Source of the DNA: Pseudomonas fluorescens | GTDB lineage: Bacteria; Pseudomonadota; Gammaproteobacteria; Pseudomonadales; Pseudomonadaceae | Direction of reading: 5' to 3' | Assembly (NCBI GenBank): GCA_902825215.1 | Contig: LR782234.1 | Span: 1-64,000 of the forward strand | DNA: 64,000 bases | In this document: in pieces, positions 23,353 through 33,302 of the stretch | Position numbering within the stretch: the first letter of the stretch is position 1 | Layout of the letters: every line of letters begins with the position of its first letter | Program-made: the position numbers and the translations under genes | The notes under the pieces: model-generated | What the model was told of the DNA's origin: nothing | What the model saw: only the letters and a program-made list of their open reading frames with translations | Database searches by the model: none

Positions 23353-23383
23353 AGTACTCCTCGGCGTGATGGCGAGGAGTACT
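23353..23383. repeat. perfect inverted repeat after tsaC
   Basis: An 11-bp perfect inverted repeat AGTACTCCTCG/CGAGGAGTACT with a 9-base loop, 25 bp after the tsaC stop. There is no T-run after it, so it is a terminator-like hairpin at best. The rest of 23384-23568 holds no recognisable feature apart from the leader of the next gene. Confidence 0.6.
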
Positions 23384-23568
23384 ACGCATGCCTGAGATTT
23401 TTCCTGCAACAGGGGCTTTCTCTCGTGTCAGAAAAGTCGTCAACCGCCCGGATTCATTGACTTTTCCCACCTGATTATCAGACCTCCTGGCGTGGCGGAA
23501 TCGCCAAAAGCAACCATCCTTTCCTCAGCACTCGAAACACTTCGATAAGTAAGGACTGCGGAGAAAGA

Positions 23569-24243
23569 ATGGACACTACGGATTTGCAACTCACAGATTA
23601 CCTGCAAACGCTTCAGACAACGTTAAAGAGTCATCACGAGGGTTGCCGTATCGTGACGCTTGAAGCGGGATCGGATACCCAGGACTTTGATCGGTTCATC
23701 GATCGGCAATTTCGGCTGCGGCTGCAGCATTACATGCTGTCCTCACGTGCGCGGCTGCTCGAAACGCAACTGGCGATCAAGTCGCGCAGTACGCACTTTC
23801 TGCTGTACCGCCACGACCAGTTGCTGGCGGTACTGCGGGCCACTCCGGCACCGTTCGAATGGGCGTTGCTGGCGCAACAACATGTGTCGCCCACGGTGGC
23901 GCTGTCACGGCATGTCGAATTCAGCCGCTTGATCTCTTACTCGACCCATCAACTGCCCATCGCGGTCAACGGCCTGTTGGCCGCCGCTGCGGAGTGGGCG
24001 ATCAGGAATGGCTACCGGGGCGTCACCGCACTGTGCCGGTCGCAACAGCTGCGTTTTTACCAGCGCTTCGGCCTGATGCCGATTGCTTCCAATGCCCTGC
24101 ACATCGACCATCGCGCGCGCGGCGATTACTGGGTGTTGTCCGCCGAGTGGCGGCAGATCCTCGCGGCGGTGCAACCGCCGGATCAGGCGGCGATTGGTCA
24201 TCTGATACAGAAGCCGTTGGCGTGTCATCCGCCAGGTTTCTGA
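23569..24243 (+). CDS. GNAT-fold N-acyltransferase, possible N-acyl amino acid synthase
   Basis: A 224-residue cytoplasmic protein that I assign to the GNAT superfamily from the pattern VEFSRLIS, an LLAAAAEWAIRNGYRG helix and QLRFYQRFGLMPIA near the C-terminus. This arrangement recalls the FeeM-type N-acyl amino acid synthases and the LuxI-like fold rather than small acetyltransferases, but the substrate is inferred only. It stands alone between tsaC and the quinone oxidoreductase, flanked by hairpins on both sides (23353-23383 and 24254-24295). In P. aeruginosa tsaC and qor are adjacent, so this gene looks like an insertion. Confidence 0.6.
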   Translation: MDTTDLQLTDYLQTLQTTLKSHHEGCRIVTLEAGSDTQDFDRFIDRQFRLRLQHYMLSSRARLLETQLAIKSRSTHFLLYRHDQLLAVLRATPAPFEWALLAQQHVSPTVALSRHVEFSRLISYSTHQLPIAVNGLLAAAAEWAIRNGYRGVTALCRSQQLRFYQRFGLMPIASNALHIDHRARGDYWVLSAEWRQILAAVQPPDQAAIGHLIQKPLACHPPGF

Positions 24244-24253
24244 AGAGGCTCGC

Positions 24254-24295
24254 ACGTCTCGCCAGCCGTGGCGCCAGGCCTGGCTGGCGAGACGT
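24254..24295. repeat. inverted repeat between convergent genes
   Basis: A perfect 14-bp inverted repeat, ACGTCTCGCCAGCC and its complement, with a 14-base loop. It lies between the convergent GNAT gene and qor and may act as a weak terminator for both; no T-run is present. Confidence 0.6.
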
Positions 24296-24306
24296 CGACG
24301 GGTTTG

Positions 24307-25284
24307 TCAGGGCAGCAGGACGGTAGAACCGGTGGTGCGCCGCGCCGACAGTTCGGTTTGCGCTTTCGCCGCCTCGGCCAGTGGATAACGCTGGCTGATG
24401 TCCACCTTAAGTTTGCCGCTGCTGATCATCTCGAACAGCTCGTCGGCCATGCGCTGCAGGTTTTCGGCGTTGTTGGCATAGGTCGCCAGGGTCGGCCGGG
24501 TGACATACAACGAGCCTTTGGCAGAAAGAATGCCCAGGTTCACCCCATCCACCGCACCTGAAGCATTACCGAAACTGACGACCAGGCCCCGTGGCGCAGC
24601 GCTGTCGAGGGAGGTCAGCCATGTGTCCTTGCCGACGCCGTCATACACCACCGGGACTTTCTTGCCGTCGGTCAACTCCAGCACGCGCTGGGCAACGTTC
24701 TCGTGGCTGTAATCGATCGTCGCCCAGGCGCCATTGGCTTTGGCCAGTTCAGCTTTTTCTTTGGAACTGACCGTACCGATCAGCTTCACCCCGAGCGCCT
24801 TGGCCCACTGACAGGCGAGCGAGCCGACGCCACCGGCCGCAGCGTGAAACAGAATGGTCTCGCCACCCTTGAGTTCATAGGTCTGGCGCAGCAGATATTG
24901 CACGGTCAGGCCTTTGAGCATGACGCCGGCGGCCGTCTCGAAACTGATGTCGTCGGGCAGGTGCACCAGATTGTCCTGCGGCAGCACGTGCAATTCGCTG
25001 TAAGCACCCAGCGGGCCGGTGCCGTAGGCCACGCGATCGCCAACCTTGAACCGGGTGACTTCGCTGCCGACTGCATCGACGATGCCTGCCCCTTCAGCGC
25101 CCAGCCCGGACGGCAAGGCAGGCGGCGGATACAGGCCGCTGCGGAAATAGGTGTCGATGAAGTTCAGGCCGATCGCCTTGTTCGCCACCCGCACCTGATT
25201 CGGGCCGGGTGCGGCGGGTTCGTAATCTACATATTCGAGCACTTCGGGACCGCCGTGGGCGCGGAACTGGATACGCTTTGCCAT
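24307..25284 (-). CDS. qor: NADPH:quinone oxidoreductase
   Basis: A 325-residue zinc-independent medium-chain dehydrogenase/reductase of the QOR (zeta-crystallin) type, reducing quinones with NADPH. The GroES-like domain spans about 1-125 and the Rossmann cofactor domain follows with AAAGGVGSLACQWAKALG; the catalytic-zinc cysteines of alcohol dehydrogenases are absent. The start is ATG 25284 (MAKRIQF) with AAGGAG 8 bases upstream; an ATG 14 codons further up lacks such a site. It is divergent from hemF. Confidence 0.92.
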   Translation of the reverse strand: MAKRIQFRAHGGPEVLEYVDYEPAAPGPNQVRVANKAIGLNFIDTYFRSGLYPPPALPSGLGAEGAGIVDAVGSEVTRFKVGDRVAYGTGPLGAYSELHVLPQDNLVHLPDDISFETAAGVMLKGLTVQYLLRQTYELKGGETILFHAAAGGVGSLACQWAKALGVKLIGTVSSKEKAELAKANGAWATIDYSHENVAQRVLELTDGKKVPVVYDGVGKDTWLTSLDSAAPRGLVVSFGNASGAVDGVNLGILSAKGSLYVTRPTLATYANNAENLQRMADELFEMISSGKLKVDISQRYPLAEAAKAQTELSARRTTGSTVLLP

Positions 25285-25335
25285 CTGCCTGCTCTCCTTG
25301 GGGCTTTTTGTAAGCCCCCTATCCAACTCCCATGC

Positions 25336-26353
<1,018 letters not shown>

Positions 26354-26362
26354 GGACCTCTG

Positions 26363-27184
26363 ATGGATCGTTACGTCGTTTTCGGAAACCCGATCGGTCA
26401 CAGCAAATCGCCGATGATTCACCAGCTGTTCGCGCAGCAGACCGGCCAGCAACTTGAATACAGCACGTTGCTGGCCCCGCTTGATGACTTTTCCGGCTGC
26501 GCCATGGCGTTTTTTCATGAAGGCCGCGGCGCCAATGTTACTGTCCCGTTCAAGGAAGACGCCTATCGCCTGGCCGACAGCCTGACCGCCCGAGCGCAAC
26601 GCGCCGGCGCGGTGAATACCTTGAGCAAACTGACTGATGGCACGCTGCTCGGTGACAACACCGATGGTGCCGGGCTGGTGCGCGATCTGACGGTGAATGC
26701 CGGCTTCAGCCTGACGGGCAAACGCATCTTGCTGCTGGGTGCCGGTGGCGCAGTGCGCGGTGCGCTGGAGCCGCTGCTGGCGGAGAAACCGGCATCGCTG
26801 ATCATTGCCAATCGCAGCGTGGACAAGGCCGAGCTGCTGGCCGAATCGTTTGGCGATCTGGGCCCGGTGTCGGCCAGCGGTTTCGACTGGTTGCGCGAGT
26901 CGGTTGACGTGATCATCAATGCCACCTCGGCCAGCCTTACTGGCGACGTGCCGCCGATTGCCGCGAGCCTGATCGAACCGGGCAAGACCCTGTGCTACGA
27001 CATGATGTACGGCAAGGAGCCGACCGCTTTCTGCCGTTGGGCCAGTGAGCATGGCGCGGCGCTGTCGATGGATGGTCTGGGGATGCTGGCAGAGCAGGCG
27101 GCCGAGGCGTTTTACCTGTGGCGCGGTGTGCGCCCGGACACGGCGCCGGTGCTGGCCGAACTGCGCCGCCAGCTCGCGCAATGA
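26363..27184 (+). CDS. aroE: shikimate dehydrogenase
   Basis: AroE reduces 3-dehydroshikimate to shikimate with NADPH in the aromatic amino acid pathway. The 273-residue protein has the substrate-binding [10 protein letters not shown] at the N-terminus, the catalytic Lys in [14 protein letters not shown] and the nucleotide motif [13 protein letters not shown] lies 7 bases before the ATG. A REPIN follows the stop directly. Confidence 0.96.
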   Translation: MDRYVVFGNPIGHSKSPMIHQLFAQQTGQQLEYSTLLAPLDDFSGCAMAFFHEGRGANVTVPFKEDAYRLADSLTARAQRAGAVNTLSKLTDGTLLGDNTDGAGLVRDLTVNAGFSLTGKRILLLGAGGAVRGALEPLLAEKPASLIIANRSVDKAELLAESFGDLGPVSASGFDWLRESVDVIINATSASLTGDVPPIAASLIEPGKTLCYDMMYGKEPTAFCRWASEHGAALSMDGLGMLAEQAAEAFYLWRGVRPDTAPVLAELRRQLAQ

Positions 27185-27188
27185 TCTC

Positions 27189-27281
27189 CCTGTGGGAGCG
27201 AGCCTGCTCGCGAAAGCGGTCTATCTGACACATCGATTGCGGATGTGCCACCGTCTTCGCGAGCAGGCTCGCTCCCACAGG
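27189..27281. repeat. REPIN (GTGGGAGCGAGCC family)
   Basis: Two inverted REP arms, CCTGTGGGAGCGAGCC and its complement, each carrying an inner GAGCCTGCTC-type hairpin, face each other across about 41 bp. It lies at the end of aroE, between convergent transcripts. Confidence 0.92.
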
Positions 27282-27300
27282 TTATTCGGTGTTCTCGAAG

Positions 27301-28869
27301 TCAGTCTTCAAACCTGATCGGGCATTTCTCCGGCCCTTCGAGCTTGCGCAACTCCTCCACCACCTGCGGCCGCGCCCCACGCAAGGTCAGGCTGCGGTTC
27401 TGGCGCAGCAGGCGTCGCGCCTCCTGGTGCAGCATTTCCACCCCCGAATAGTCGATGAAATTGATCTGCTGCGCTTCGATCACCACCCGTTCGCCGTGCA
27501 TGCGTTGCAGGCGCACTTGCAGGTAATGGCTGGCGCCGAAAAAGATCGACCCGCCGACCCGCAGCACATCGTCTTCGCCGTCGCGCCAATGTTGCACTCG
27601 CGGTTGCGACGTGCGCTTGAGGTAGAAAAACAGCGAGGCCAGCACACCGGCGTAAATGGCGGTCTGCAATTCCAGCAGCAACGTGGCGAGGCAGGTCAGG
27701 GCCATCACCACGAACTCGGCGCGGCTGACCCGCAGCAAGGCCCGAATGGCGCGATGATCAATCAGGCCCCAGGCAATCAGCAGAATGCTCCCGGCCATCG
27801 CCGGGATCGGAATGTGCGCAATCAGCCCGGCGCCAAAGATCGCGAATAATGCCACCCACAGCGCCGAAAACACTCCCGCCAGCGGCGAGCACGCGCCCGC
27901 TTCATAACTCAGGCCCGAGCGGGTAAACGAGCCGGCGGACAGCGAGCCGGAGAAAAACGCACCGACGATATTCGACAAGCCCTGCGCGCGGACTTCCTGG
28001 TTGGCATCGAGCAACTGTTGCGATCGCGCGGAAATCGAGCGCGCGATCGACAGGCTGGTGACCAGGCCCAGCATGCCGACTGCCACCGCGCTCGGCAGCA
28101 GGCGCAAGACCAGGTCGAGGTCCAGTGGCAAGGCACTGAACGGCGGCAAGCGCCCTACGAAGGCGCTGACCCGATGTACATGGCCGAACATCGCCGGCCA
28201 CAGCCAGACCAGCACACTGGCCAGGACGAGGGTGATCAACAACGTCGGCCAGCGCGGTAGCCAGCGTTTGAGCACGATGCCGACCAGCACCGTGGCCACG
28301 CCGAGTACCAGCGAAGGTTTATCCACAGCTCGCAGGTGCTCAAGCAGATCCATCAGGCTTGCCAACGCCGTGCTATTGGCCGGCAATTCCAGCCCCAGCA
28401 GGTTCGGCAACTGGCCAATGGCAATAACCACTGCCGCGCCGAGGGTGAAACCCAGCACGACTGAATGCGAAACAAAATTCACCAGCGCGCCGAAGCGCAA
28501 CAAGCCGAGCAACCACTGGAAGATTCCGGCGAGCAAGGTCAGCAGCAGAATCAGCGTGATGTAGTCCTGCGAGGCGGGCACGGCCAAGGGGCTGACGCTG
28601 GCAAACAGCACGATCGAAATCGCCGCCGTCGGGCCGCAAATCAAATGCCAGGACGAACCCCACAGACAGGCAATCAGCACCGGCACAATTGCCGCATACA
28701 GACCGTACTCGGGCGGCAGGCCGGCGATCAGCGCGTAGGCAACCGACTGCGGTAACGCCAGAATCGCCCCGCTGAGCCCGACGATCAGATCCCGTCCGAC
28801 GCTGGCGCGGGTTTGCCGTGGCAGCCAGGTGAGGAAAGGGAAGAGAGAGTGGCGGCTGGGGAAGGCCAT
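27301..28869 (-). CDS. SulP-family anion transporter with STAS domain
   Basis: A 522-residue inner-membrane transporter of the SulP/SLC26 family, members of which move sulfate, bicarbonate or other anions. About 10-12 hydrophobic segments span residues 25-410, including the family segment SVAYALIAGLPPEYGLYAA, and a STAS domain covers the last 100 residues. Its place downstream of the choline-O-sulfate genes suggests it handles the sulfate released there, but the substrate is inferred. P. aeruginosa has a homologue at the corresponding locus. An exact DnaA box (28319-28327) lies inside. Confidence 0.88.
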   Translation of the reverse strand: MAFPSRHSLFPFLTWLPRQTRASVGRDLIVGLSGAILALPQSVAYALIAGLPPEYGLYAAIVPVLIACLWGSSWHLICGPTAAISIVLFASVSPLAVPASQDYITLILLLTLLAGIFQWLLGLLRFGALVNFVSHSVVLGFTLGAAVVIAIGQLPNLLGLELPANSTALASLMDLLEHLRAVDKPSLVLGVATVLVGIVLKRWLPRWPTLLITLVLASVLVWLWPAMFGHVHRVSAFVGRLPPFSALPLDLDLVLRLLPSAVAVGMLGLVTSLSIARSISARSQQLLDANQEVRAQGLSNIVGAFFSGSLSAGSFTRSGLSYEAGACSPLAGVFSALWVALFAIFGAGLIAHIPIPAMAGSILLIAWGLIDHRAIRALLRVSRAEFVVMALTCLATLLLELQTAIYAGVLASLFFYLKRTSQPRVQHWRDGEDDVLRVGGSIFFGASHYLQVRLQRMHGERVVIEAQQINFIDYSGVEMLHQEARRLLRQNRSLTLRGARPQVVEELRKLEGPEKCPIRFED

Positions 28870-28916
28870 GGGTCCTCGCAGTTGAAATTTTAAACAAGGG
28901 TATCAGCCCTTACGCC

Positions 28917-29026
28917 GATCATTCCCACGCTCTGCGTGGGAATGCAGCCGGGACGCTCTGCGTCCCATTCAAAGCCGAACGCGGAGCGTCCGTTGAGGCA
29001 TTCCCACGCGGAGCGTGGGAACGATC
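28917..29026. repeat. composite REP cluster (GTTCCCACGC family)
   Basis: Four nested palindromic units in about 110 bp: ATTCCCACGC with its complement at each end and GGACGCTCTGCGTCC/GGAGCGTCC units in the middle. It fills the gap between the SulP gene and the choline-binding protein gene and belongs to the same family as 16076-16107. Confidence 0.85.
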
Positions 29027-29039
29027 TGTGCGCGCTAAA

Positions 29040-29960
29040 TCAAAGCTTCGCCTTCACCGCCGCCAACGCATCCTTGCCATCCGCCGTCTTCACCCCATCC
29101 AGCCATTTATCCAGCACGGCGGGGTTGGCCTTGATCCATGCCTTCGCCGCCTCGGCATTGCTGATCTTCTTGTTCACCACCTCGGCCATGATGCTGTTTT
29201 CCATGTCCTGAGTGAACGCCAGGTTGGTCAGCAATTTGCCCACGTTCGGGCAGGCCTCGGCGTAACCCTTGCGCGTCAGCGTATAAACGCTGCCGGTGCT
29301 GCCGAAGTACTTCTCGCCGCCCTTCAGGTAATGCATTTTCAATTGCACGTTCATCGGGTGTGGGGTCCAGCCGAGGAAGGTGACGAACTTCTGCTTCTTC
29401 ACCGCACGCGAGACTTCCGCCAGCATCGCCTGTTCGCTGGACTCGATCAGCTTCCACTGGCCCATGTCGAAGTCATTCTTCTTGATGATTTCCTGCAACG
29501 AGATGTTCGCTGGCGCACCGGAGCCAATGCCGTAGATCTTGCGGTCGAACTTGTCGGCGTATTTGTTCAGGTCGGCAAAATCATGCACACCCGCGTCCCA
29601 CACGTAATCCGGCACGGCGAGGGTGAACTCCGTGCCTTCGAGGTTCTTCGCCAGCTGCGTGACGTCACCGGTGGCGACGAACTTGTCGTAGAAGCCTTGC
29701 TGTGCCGGCATCCAGTTGCCCATGAACACATCCACCTGGCCGTCCTTCAGACCGCCGAAGGTGATCGGCACGGCGAGGGTGTCGATCTTGGCCTTGTAGC
29801 CCATGCCGTCGAGCAGAAACCCGGTGATGGCGTTGGTCGCCGCGATGTCGCTCCAGCCCGGATCGGCCATTTTCACCGTGCCGCAGTTCTGTTCGGCAAA
29901 AGCCGAAGCGCTGCTCAATGCGATTAGACCAACCGTTACGACTGTGGATAACTTGCCCAT
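29040..29960 (-). CDS. choX: periplasmic choline/betaine-binding protein of an ABC transporter
   Basis: A 306-residue exported solute-binding protein (signal peptide to about residue 22, ending ASAFA) of the glycine betaine/choline family (OpuAC type). Trp and Tyr residues typical of the quaternary-amine cage are visible, as in DPGWSD, GNWMPAQ and LGWTPHPMN. It follows the choline sulfatase by 15 bp on the same strand, so it probably captures choline made from choline-O-sulfate. No permease or ATPase gene is nearby, so it must share one encoded elsewhere. An exact DnaA box overlaps codons 4-6, using the rare Leu codon TTA. Confidence 0.88.
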   Translation of the reverse strand: MGKLSTVVTVGLIALSSASAFAEQNCGTVKMADPGWSDIAATNAITGFLLDGMGYKAKIDTLAVPITFGGLKDGQVDVFMGNWMPAQQGFYDKFVATGDVTQLAKNLEGTEFTLAVPDYVWDAGVHDFADLNKYADKFDRKIYGIGSGAPANISLQEIIKKNDFDMGQWKLIESSEQAMLAEVSRAVKKQKFVTFLGWTPHPMNVQLKMHYLKGGEKYFGSTGSVYTLTRKGYAEACPNVGKLLTNLAFTQDMENSIMAEVVNKKISNAEAAKAWIKANPAVLDKWLDGVKTADGKDALAAVKAKL

Positions 29961-30003
29961 GGACTTCCCCTTACATTATTGGTTTTGGCAGGGTTGTGGA
30001 TAA
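29943..30003. other. two DnaA boxes around the choX-betC junction
   Basis: Two exact TGTGGATAA boxes in the same orientation, at 29943-29951 and 29995-30003, flank the 15-bp gap between choX and betC. Confidence 0.6.
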
Positions 30004-31490
30004 CGTGCTTTGCGTTCCAGATCATCGAGGTCGATGTGGTTGCGCATGTACTGCTGACTGGCGTCCACCAGCGGCTGGTGATCCCAGCTCTTCAGCTTGC
30101 CGAGGGTCAGGGCTTGTGCGACGAAACGGCGGCGGCGCTGACTGGCGAGCACCTGGCCGTGAATCGTCGGAATGTCCCATTTGGCCCGCGCTTCGGCGAG
30201 AAAGTCTTCGAACAGTTGGCGATGTGCCGGCGACTGGCTGAGCTCTTCCAGTTCACGCGGATCGTTGTCTACGTCGAAGAGTAGGCAAGGGTCGCTTTCG
30301 CTGTAGATGAATTTGTAGGCGCCGCGACGGATCATCATCAACGGGCTGACGGTGCCTTCGGCCATGTATTCGCCGAACACTTCGTCGTGACCGCCCTGCC
30401 CTTGCAGGTGTGAAACCAGCGAGCGGCCATCCAGCGGCAAGCCCGGTTCGAGGGTGCCTCCGGCCAGTTCGACAAAGGTAGGCAGCAGGTCGGCGGTCGA
30501 GACTGCGGCGCTGACACGGCCGGCGTTGAATTGCCCCGGCGCACTGATCAGCAACGGCACTCGGGCAGCCATTTCGTACCAGTGCATTTTGTACCAGAGG
30601 CCCTTCTCGCCGAGCATGTCGCCATGGTCGCCGGAGAACACCACGATAGTGTCATCCAGTAAACCGGTATCTTCGAGGGTTTGCAGCAGTTTGCCGACGT
30701 TGGCGTCGATATAGCTGCAGGCACCGAAGTAGGCCCGGCGCGCATCACGAATCTTGTCCACAGGCAAGGGTTTGTCCCACAGGTCGTAAACCTTGAGCAG
30801 GCGTTGCGAATGTGGATCGAGTTCGTGCTGATCCGGCGTCGCCGGCAGCGGGATATCGGCATCGTCGTACAAATCCCAGAAGGCCTTGGGAATGGTGTAC
30901 GGGTCGTGGGGGTGAGTCATCGAAACGGTCAGGCAGAACGGCTGGTCGCCGTCCTCGCGAATGTGATCGAACAGATATTGCTGGGCCTTGAACACCACTT
31001 CTTCATCGAAATCGAGCTGGTTGGTACGCACGCAGGGCCCGGCCTGCAGGACTGACGACATGTTGTGATACCAGGTCGGCCGCACATCCGGTTCATCCCA
31101 GTTCACGGCCCAACCGTAATCGGCCGGGTAGATGTCGCTGGTCAGGCGCTCTTCATAGCCGTGCAATTGATCCGGTCCGCAGAAATGCATCTTGCCCGAC
31201 AGCGCAGTGCGGTAGCCAAGGCGGCGCAGGTAGTGGGCGTAGGTCGGGATATCGGCGGGAAAATCGGCAGCGTTGTCGTAAGCGCCGATCTTGCTCGGCA
31301 ACTGACCGCTGACCAGGGTGAAACGCGACGGCGCGCACAGCGGACTATTGCAATAAGCGGCATCGAACACCACGCCTTGTTCGGCGAGGCGCGACAGATT
31401 CGGCAGTTTGATCGGCGACGGGCCGTAGAACGGCAACATTGGCGCGGCCATTTGATCGGCCATGATGAAAAGAATGTTCTTGCGCTTCAT
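29976..31490 (-). CDS. betC: choline sulfatase
   Basis: BetC hydrolyses choline-O-sulfate to choline and sulfate, feeding the osmoprotectant and carbon/nitrogen/sulfur supply. The 504-residue sulfatase has the formylglycine motif CAPSR with the modified Cys near residue 52, metal residues in the N-terminal ADQ segment and GDHGDMLGEKG, and a C-terminal choline-sulfatase domain. I used ATG 31490 (MKRKNILFIMADQ), the conserved N-terminus; an ATG six codons upstream is possible and neither has a strong ribosome site. choX follows on the same strand and a LysR regulator is divergent. Confidence 0.94.
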   Translation of the reverse strand: MKRKNILFIMADQMAAPMLPFYGPSPIKLPNLSRLAEQGVVFDAAYCNSPLCAPSRFTLVSGQLPSKIGAYDNAADFPADIPTYAHYLRRLGYRTALSGKMHFCGPDQLHGYEERLTSDIYPADYGWAVNWDEPDVRPTWYHNMSSVLQAGPCVRTNQLDFDEEVVFKAQQYLFDHIREDGDQPFCLTVSMTHPHDPYTIPKAFWDLYDDADIPLPATPDQHELDPHSQRLLKVYDLWDKPLPVDKIRDARRAYFGACSYIDANVGKLLQTLEDTGLLDDTIVVFSGDHGDMLGEKGLWYKMHWYEMAARVPLLISAPGQFNAGRVSAAVSTADLLPTFVELAGGTLEPGLPLDGRSLVSHLQGQGGHDEVFGEYMAEGTVSPLMMIRRGAYKFIYSESDPCLLFDVDNDPRELEELSQSPAHRQLFEDFLAEARAKWDIPTIHGQVLASQRRRRFVAQALTLGKLKSWDHQPLVDASQQYMRNHIDLDDLERKARYPQPCQNQ

Positions 31491-31604
31491 GTGATCGCGG
31501 CATTCCATAGTGAATATTTATGCGACATTGCTGCAATCGAGCATGGAGCCCCTGCTCTGTTCGGTAAAGCCTGCGCCAGACAATGACTAGGATAAGCACA
31601 GCTT

Positions 31605-32555
31605 ATGTATGAAGCCTTGGGTGACCTGTCGCTCGACCTGTTACGCGCCTTCGAGGCGGCTGCTCGACATCGCAGCTTCACCGCCGCGGCGGTCGAACTC
31701 GGCACCACGCAACCGGCGATCAGCCAGCAGATCAAACGGCTGGAGGAACAACTCGGCACGCGCTTGTTCGATCGCATCTATCGCGGCATCGAGCTGACGG
31801 AAGTCGGCGCCATTCTGTTCGAGCAGGTCAGCCTCGGTCTGCAAAACATTGATGCGGGCTTGAGCGCGATCAGCACGCAGCAGCAACACGAAGTGCTGCA
31901 AGTCGCCACGGATTTTGCCTTCGCCGCGTACTGGCTGATGCCACGCCTGCACCGTTTTCACGAGGCCAACCCGCATATTGACGTCAGCCTGGTGACCAGC
32001 GAGCGCAACCACAACATGCTGCGCACCGATATCGATGTGGCGGTGCTGTTTGGTGACGGGCGTTTCAAACAGGGCGAAAGCCATTGGCTGTTCAGCGAAG
32101 AAGTGTTTCCGGTGTGCAGCCCGCTGTTGCTCAAGGGGCGCCCGCTACCGCTGCCGGCGCAGGCGTTACTGGAGTTTCCGCTGCTGCACTTGCGCGGTGA
32201 GAACAGCAGCAACTGGTTCGACTGGAGTGGCCTGTTTCGCGAACTTCGCATCGCCACCGCACCGGCACCGGGGCAATTGCGTTTCGATAATTACACGCTG
32301 TTGATCCAGGCGGCGATTGGTGGCCAGGGTGTGGCGATCGGTTGGCGGCACCTTGTGGATAACTTGCTGACGCAAGGGTTGTTGTGTCGCCCGCTCGCCG
32401 AAACCACCCTGTCACGCCTTGGTTATTACGTCGTACTGCCGCCACGCAAACGTCGCGGCGCGCTGATTCAATTGTTCGTCGACTGGTTGATGGCCGAGCA
32501 GGCCAGCAGTGCCGCCTCGTTCAACGGACTGGCATTGCCTTCGATTGCCATCTGA
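31605..32555 (+). CDS. LysR-type regulator of choline sulfate use
   Basis: A 316-residue LysR-family regulator with the winged helix-turn-helix at about 8-66 (FTAAAVELGTTQPAISQQIK) and a periplasmic-binding-protein-like effector domain. It is divergent from betC with about 115 bp between starts, the standard arrangement for a regulator of the adjacent operon. The effector is probably choline, betaine or choline-O-sulfate, by context only. An exact DnaA box (32354-32362) lies in the coding region. It converges on the next gene with 4 bp between. Confidence 0.87.
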   Translation: MYEALGDLSLDLLRAFEAAARHRSFTAAAVELGTTQPAISQQIKRLEEQLGTRLFDRIYRGIELTEVGAILFEQVSLGLQNIDAGLSAISTQQQHEVLQVATDFAFAAYWLMPRLHRFHEANPHIDVSLVTSERNHNMLRTDIDVAVLFGDGRFKQGESHWLFSEEVFPVCSPLLLKGRPLPLPAQALLEFPLLHLRGENSSNWFDWSGLFRELRIATAPAPGQLRFDNYTLLIQAAIGGQGVAIGWRHLVDNLLTQGLLCRPLAETTLSRLGYYVVLPPRKRRGALIQLFVDWLMAEQASSAASFNGLALPSIAI

Positions 32556-32559
32556 GGCG

Positions 32560-33222
32560 CTAGTCCGACGCCGCGACAAAATTCACATGCTCGCCGATAT
32601 GCAGATTCAGCCGTAATTCATCGGCAATCCCCACCGCCGCGCGATTCAAGCGCTCTAGCGGCTCGGCGAGGCCCGGCTCGAGATTGCCGCTGACCTGACT
32701 GAAATGTTCGATGGTCAGGCCCGCCACTCCATGGGGCGCGTTGACCAGCGTCCATTGCAACGAACTGCTTTGCAGCGCCTCGCGAATTTCTTCCGCGGCA
32801 TGGCGCTGCAGGCGATCATCGACGTCCGCCTCGTCGAGCACGGCAAAATCACCCACCAGAAACAGCCGTGCAACACTGGCCAGTTGCAGCCCATCGACCA
32901 GCGCGTCCACCGCCAGCACTTGTTCGACCGGGCCGAGTACCACCGAGCGCTCGACGTGATCGCTGCTGAACGGCAACCCCGGCGCATCCAGTAAACAGAT
33001 GACCGCTGTGCTGCCGGCCACGCTCTGATTGACCCGCTCCGGATCGAACAGGTCACCGGTTTTGGTACGCAAACCCGGGCGTGGCGCCAGTGCGGTGAGA
33101 TCGTCAAGAATGGCAATGACTTCGTGCTGGCGCCGCAGCAGCTCAGCCATCAACGCGCTGCCCAGGCTACTCATGGCACCATAGAGCACCACTTTTACCG
33201 CCGGGGTTTCGGCATTCTTCAT
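32560..33222 (-). CDS. NAD(P)-binding Rossmann-fold protein, NmrA/SDR-like
   Basis: A 220-residue protein with a Rossmann nucleotide motif close to the N-terminus (VVLYGAMSSLGSALMAELL) and a fold pattern like the atypical short-chain dehydrogenase/NAD_binding_10 group. The first glycine motif is degraded (GAMSSLG instead of GATGxxG), and no clear YxxxK catalytic pair is visible, so it may sense NAD(P) rather than catalyse. It is divergent from the DOPA dioxygenase-like gene. No function can be assigned. Confidence 0.7.
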   Translation of the reverse strand: MKNAETPAVKVVLYGAMSSLGSALMAELLRRQHEVIAILDDLTALAPRPGLRTKTGDLFDPERVNQSVAGSTAVICLLDAPGLPFSSDHVERSVVLGPVEQVLAVDALVDGLQLASVARLFLVGDFAVLDEADVDDRLQRHAAEEIREALQSSSLQWTLVNAPHGVAGLTIEHFSQVSGNLEPGLAEPLERLNRAAVGIADELRLNLHIGEHVNFVAASD

Positions 33223-33302
33223 GGCTGTTTTCCTTGTTCTGGGCCCATATGGCCTGTGACGATGGAAAACGCCGAGGGTTCGAACCGATCAGAGGATTTG
33301 CG

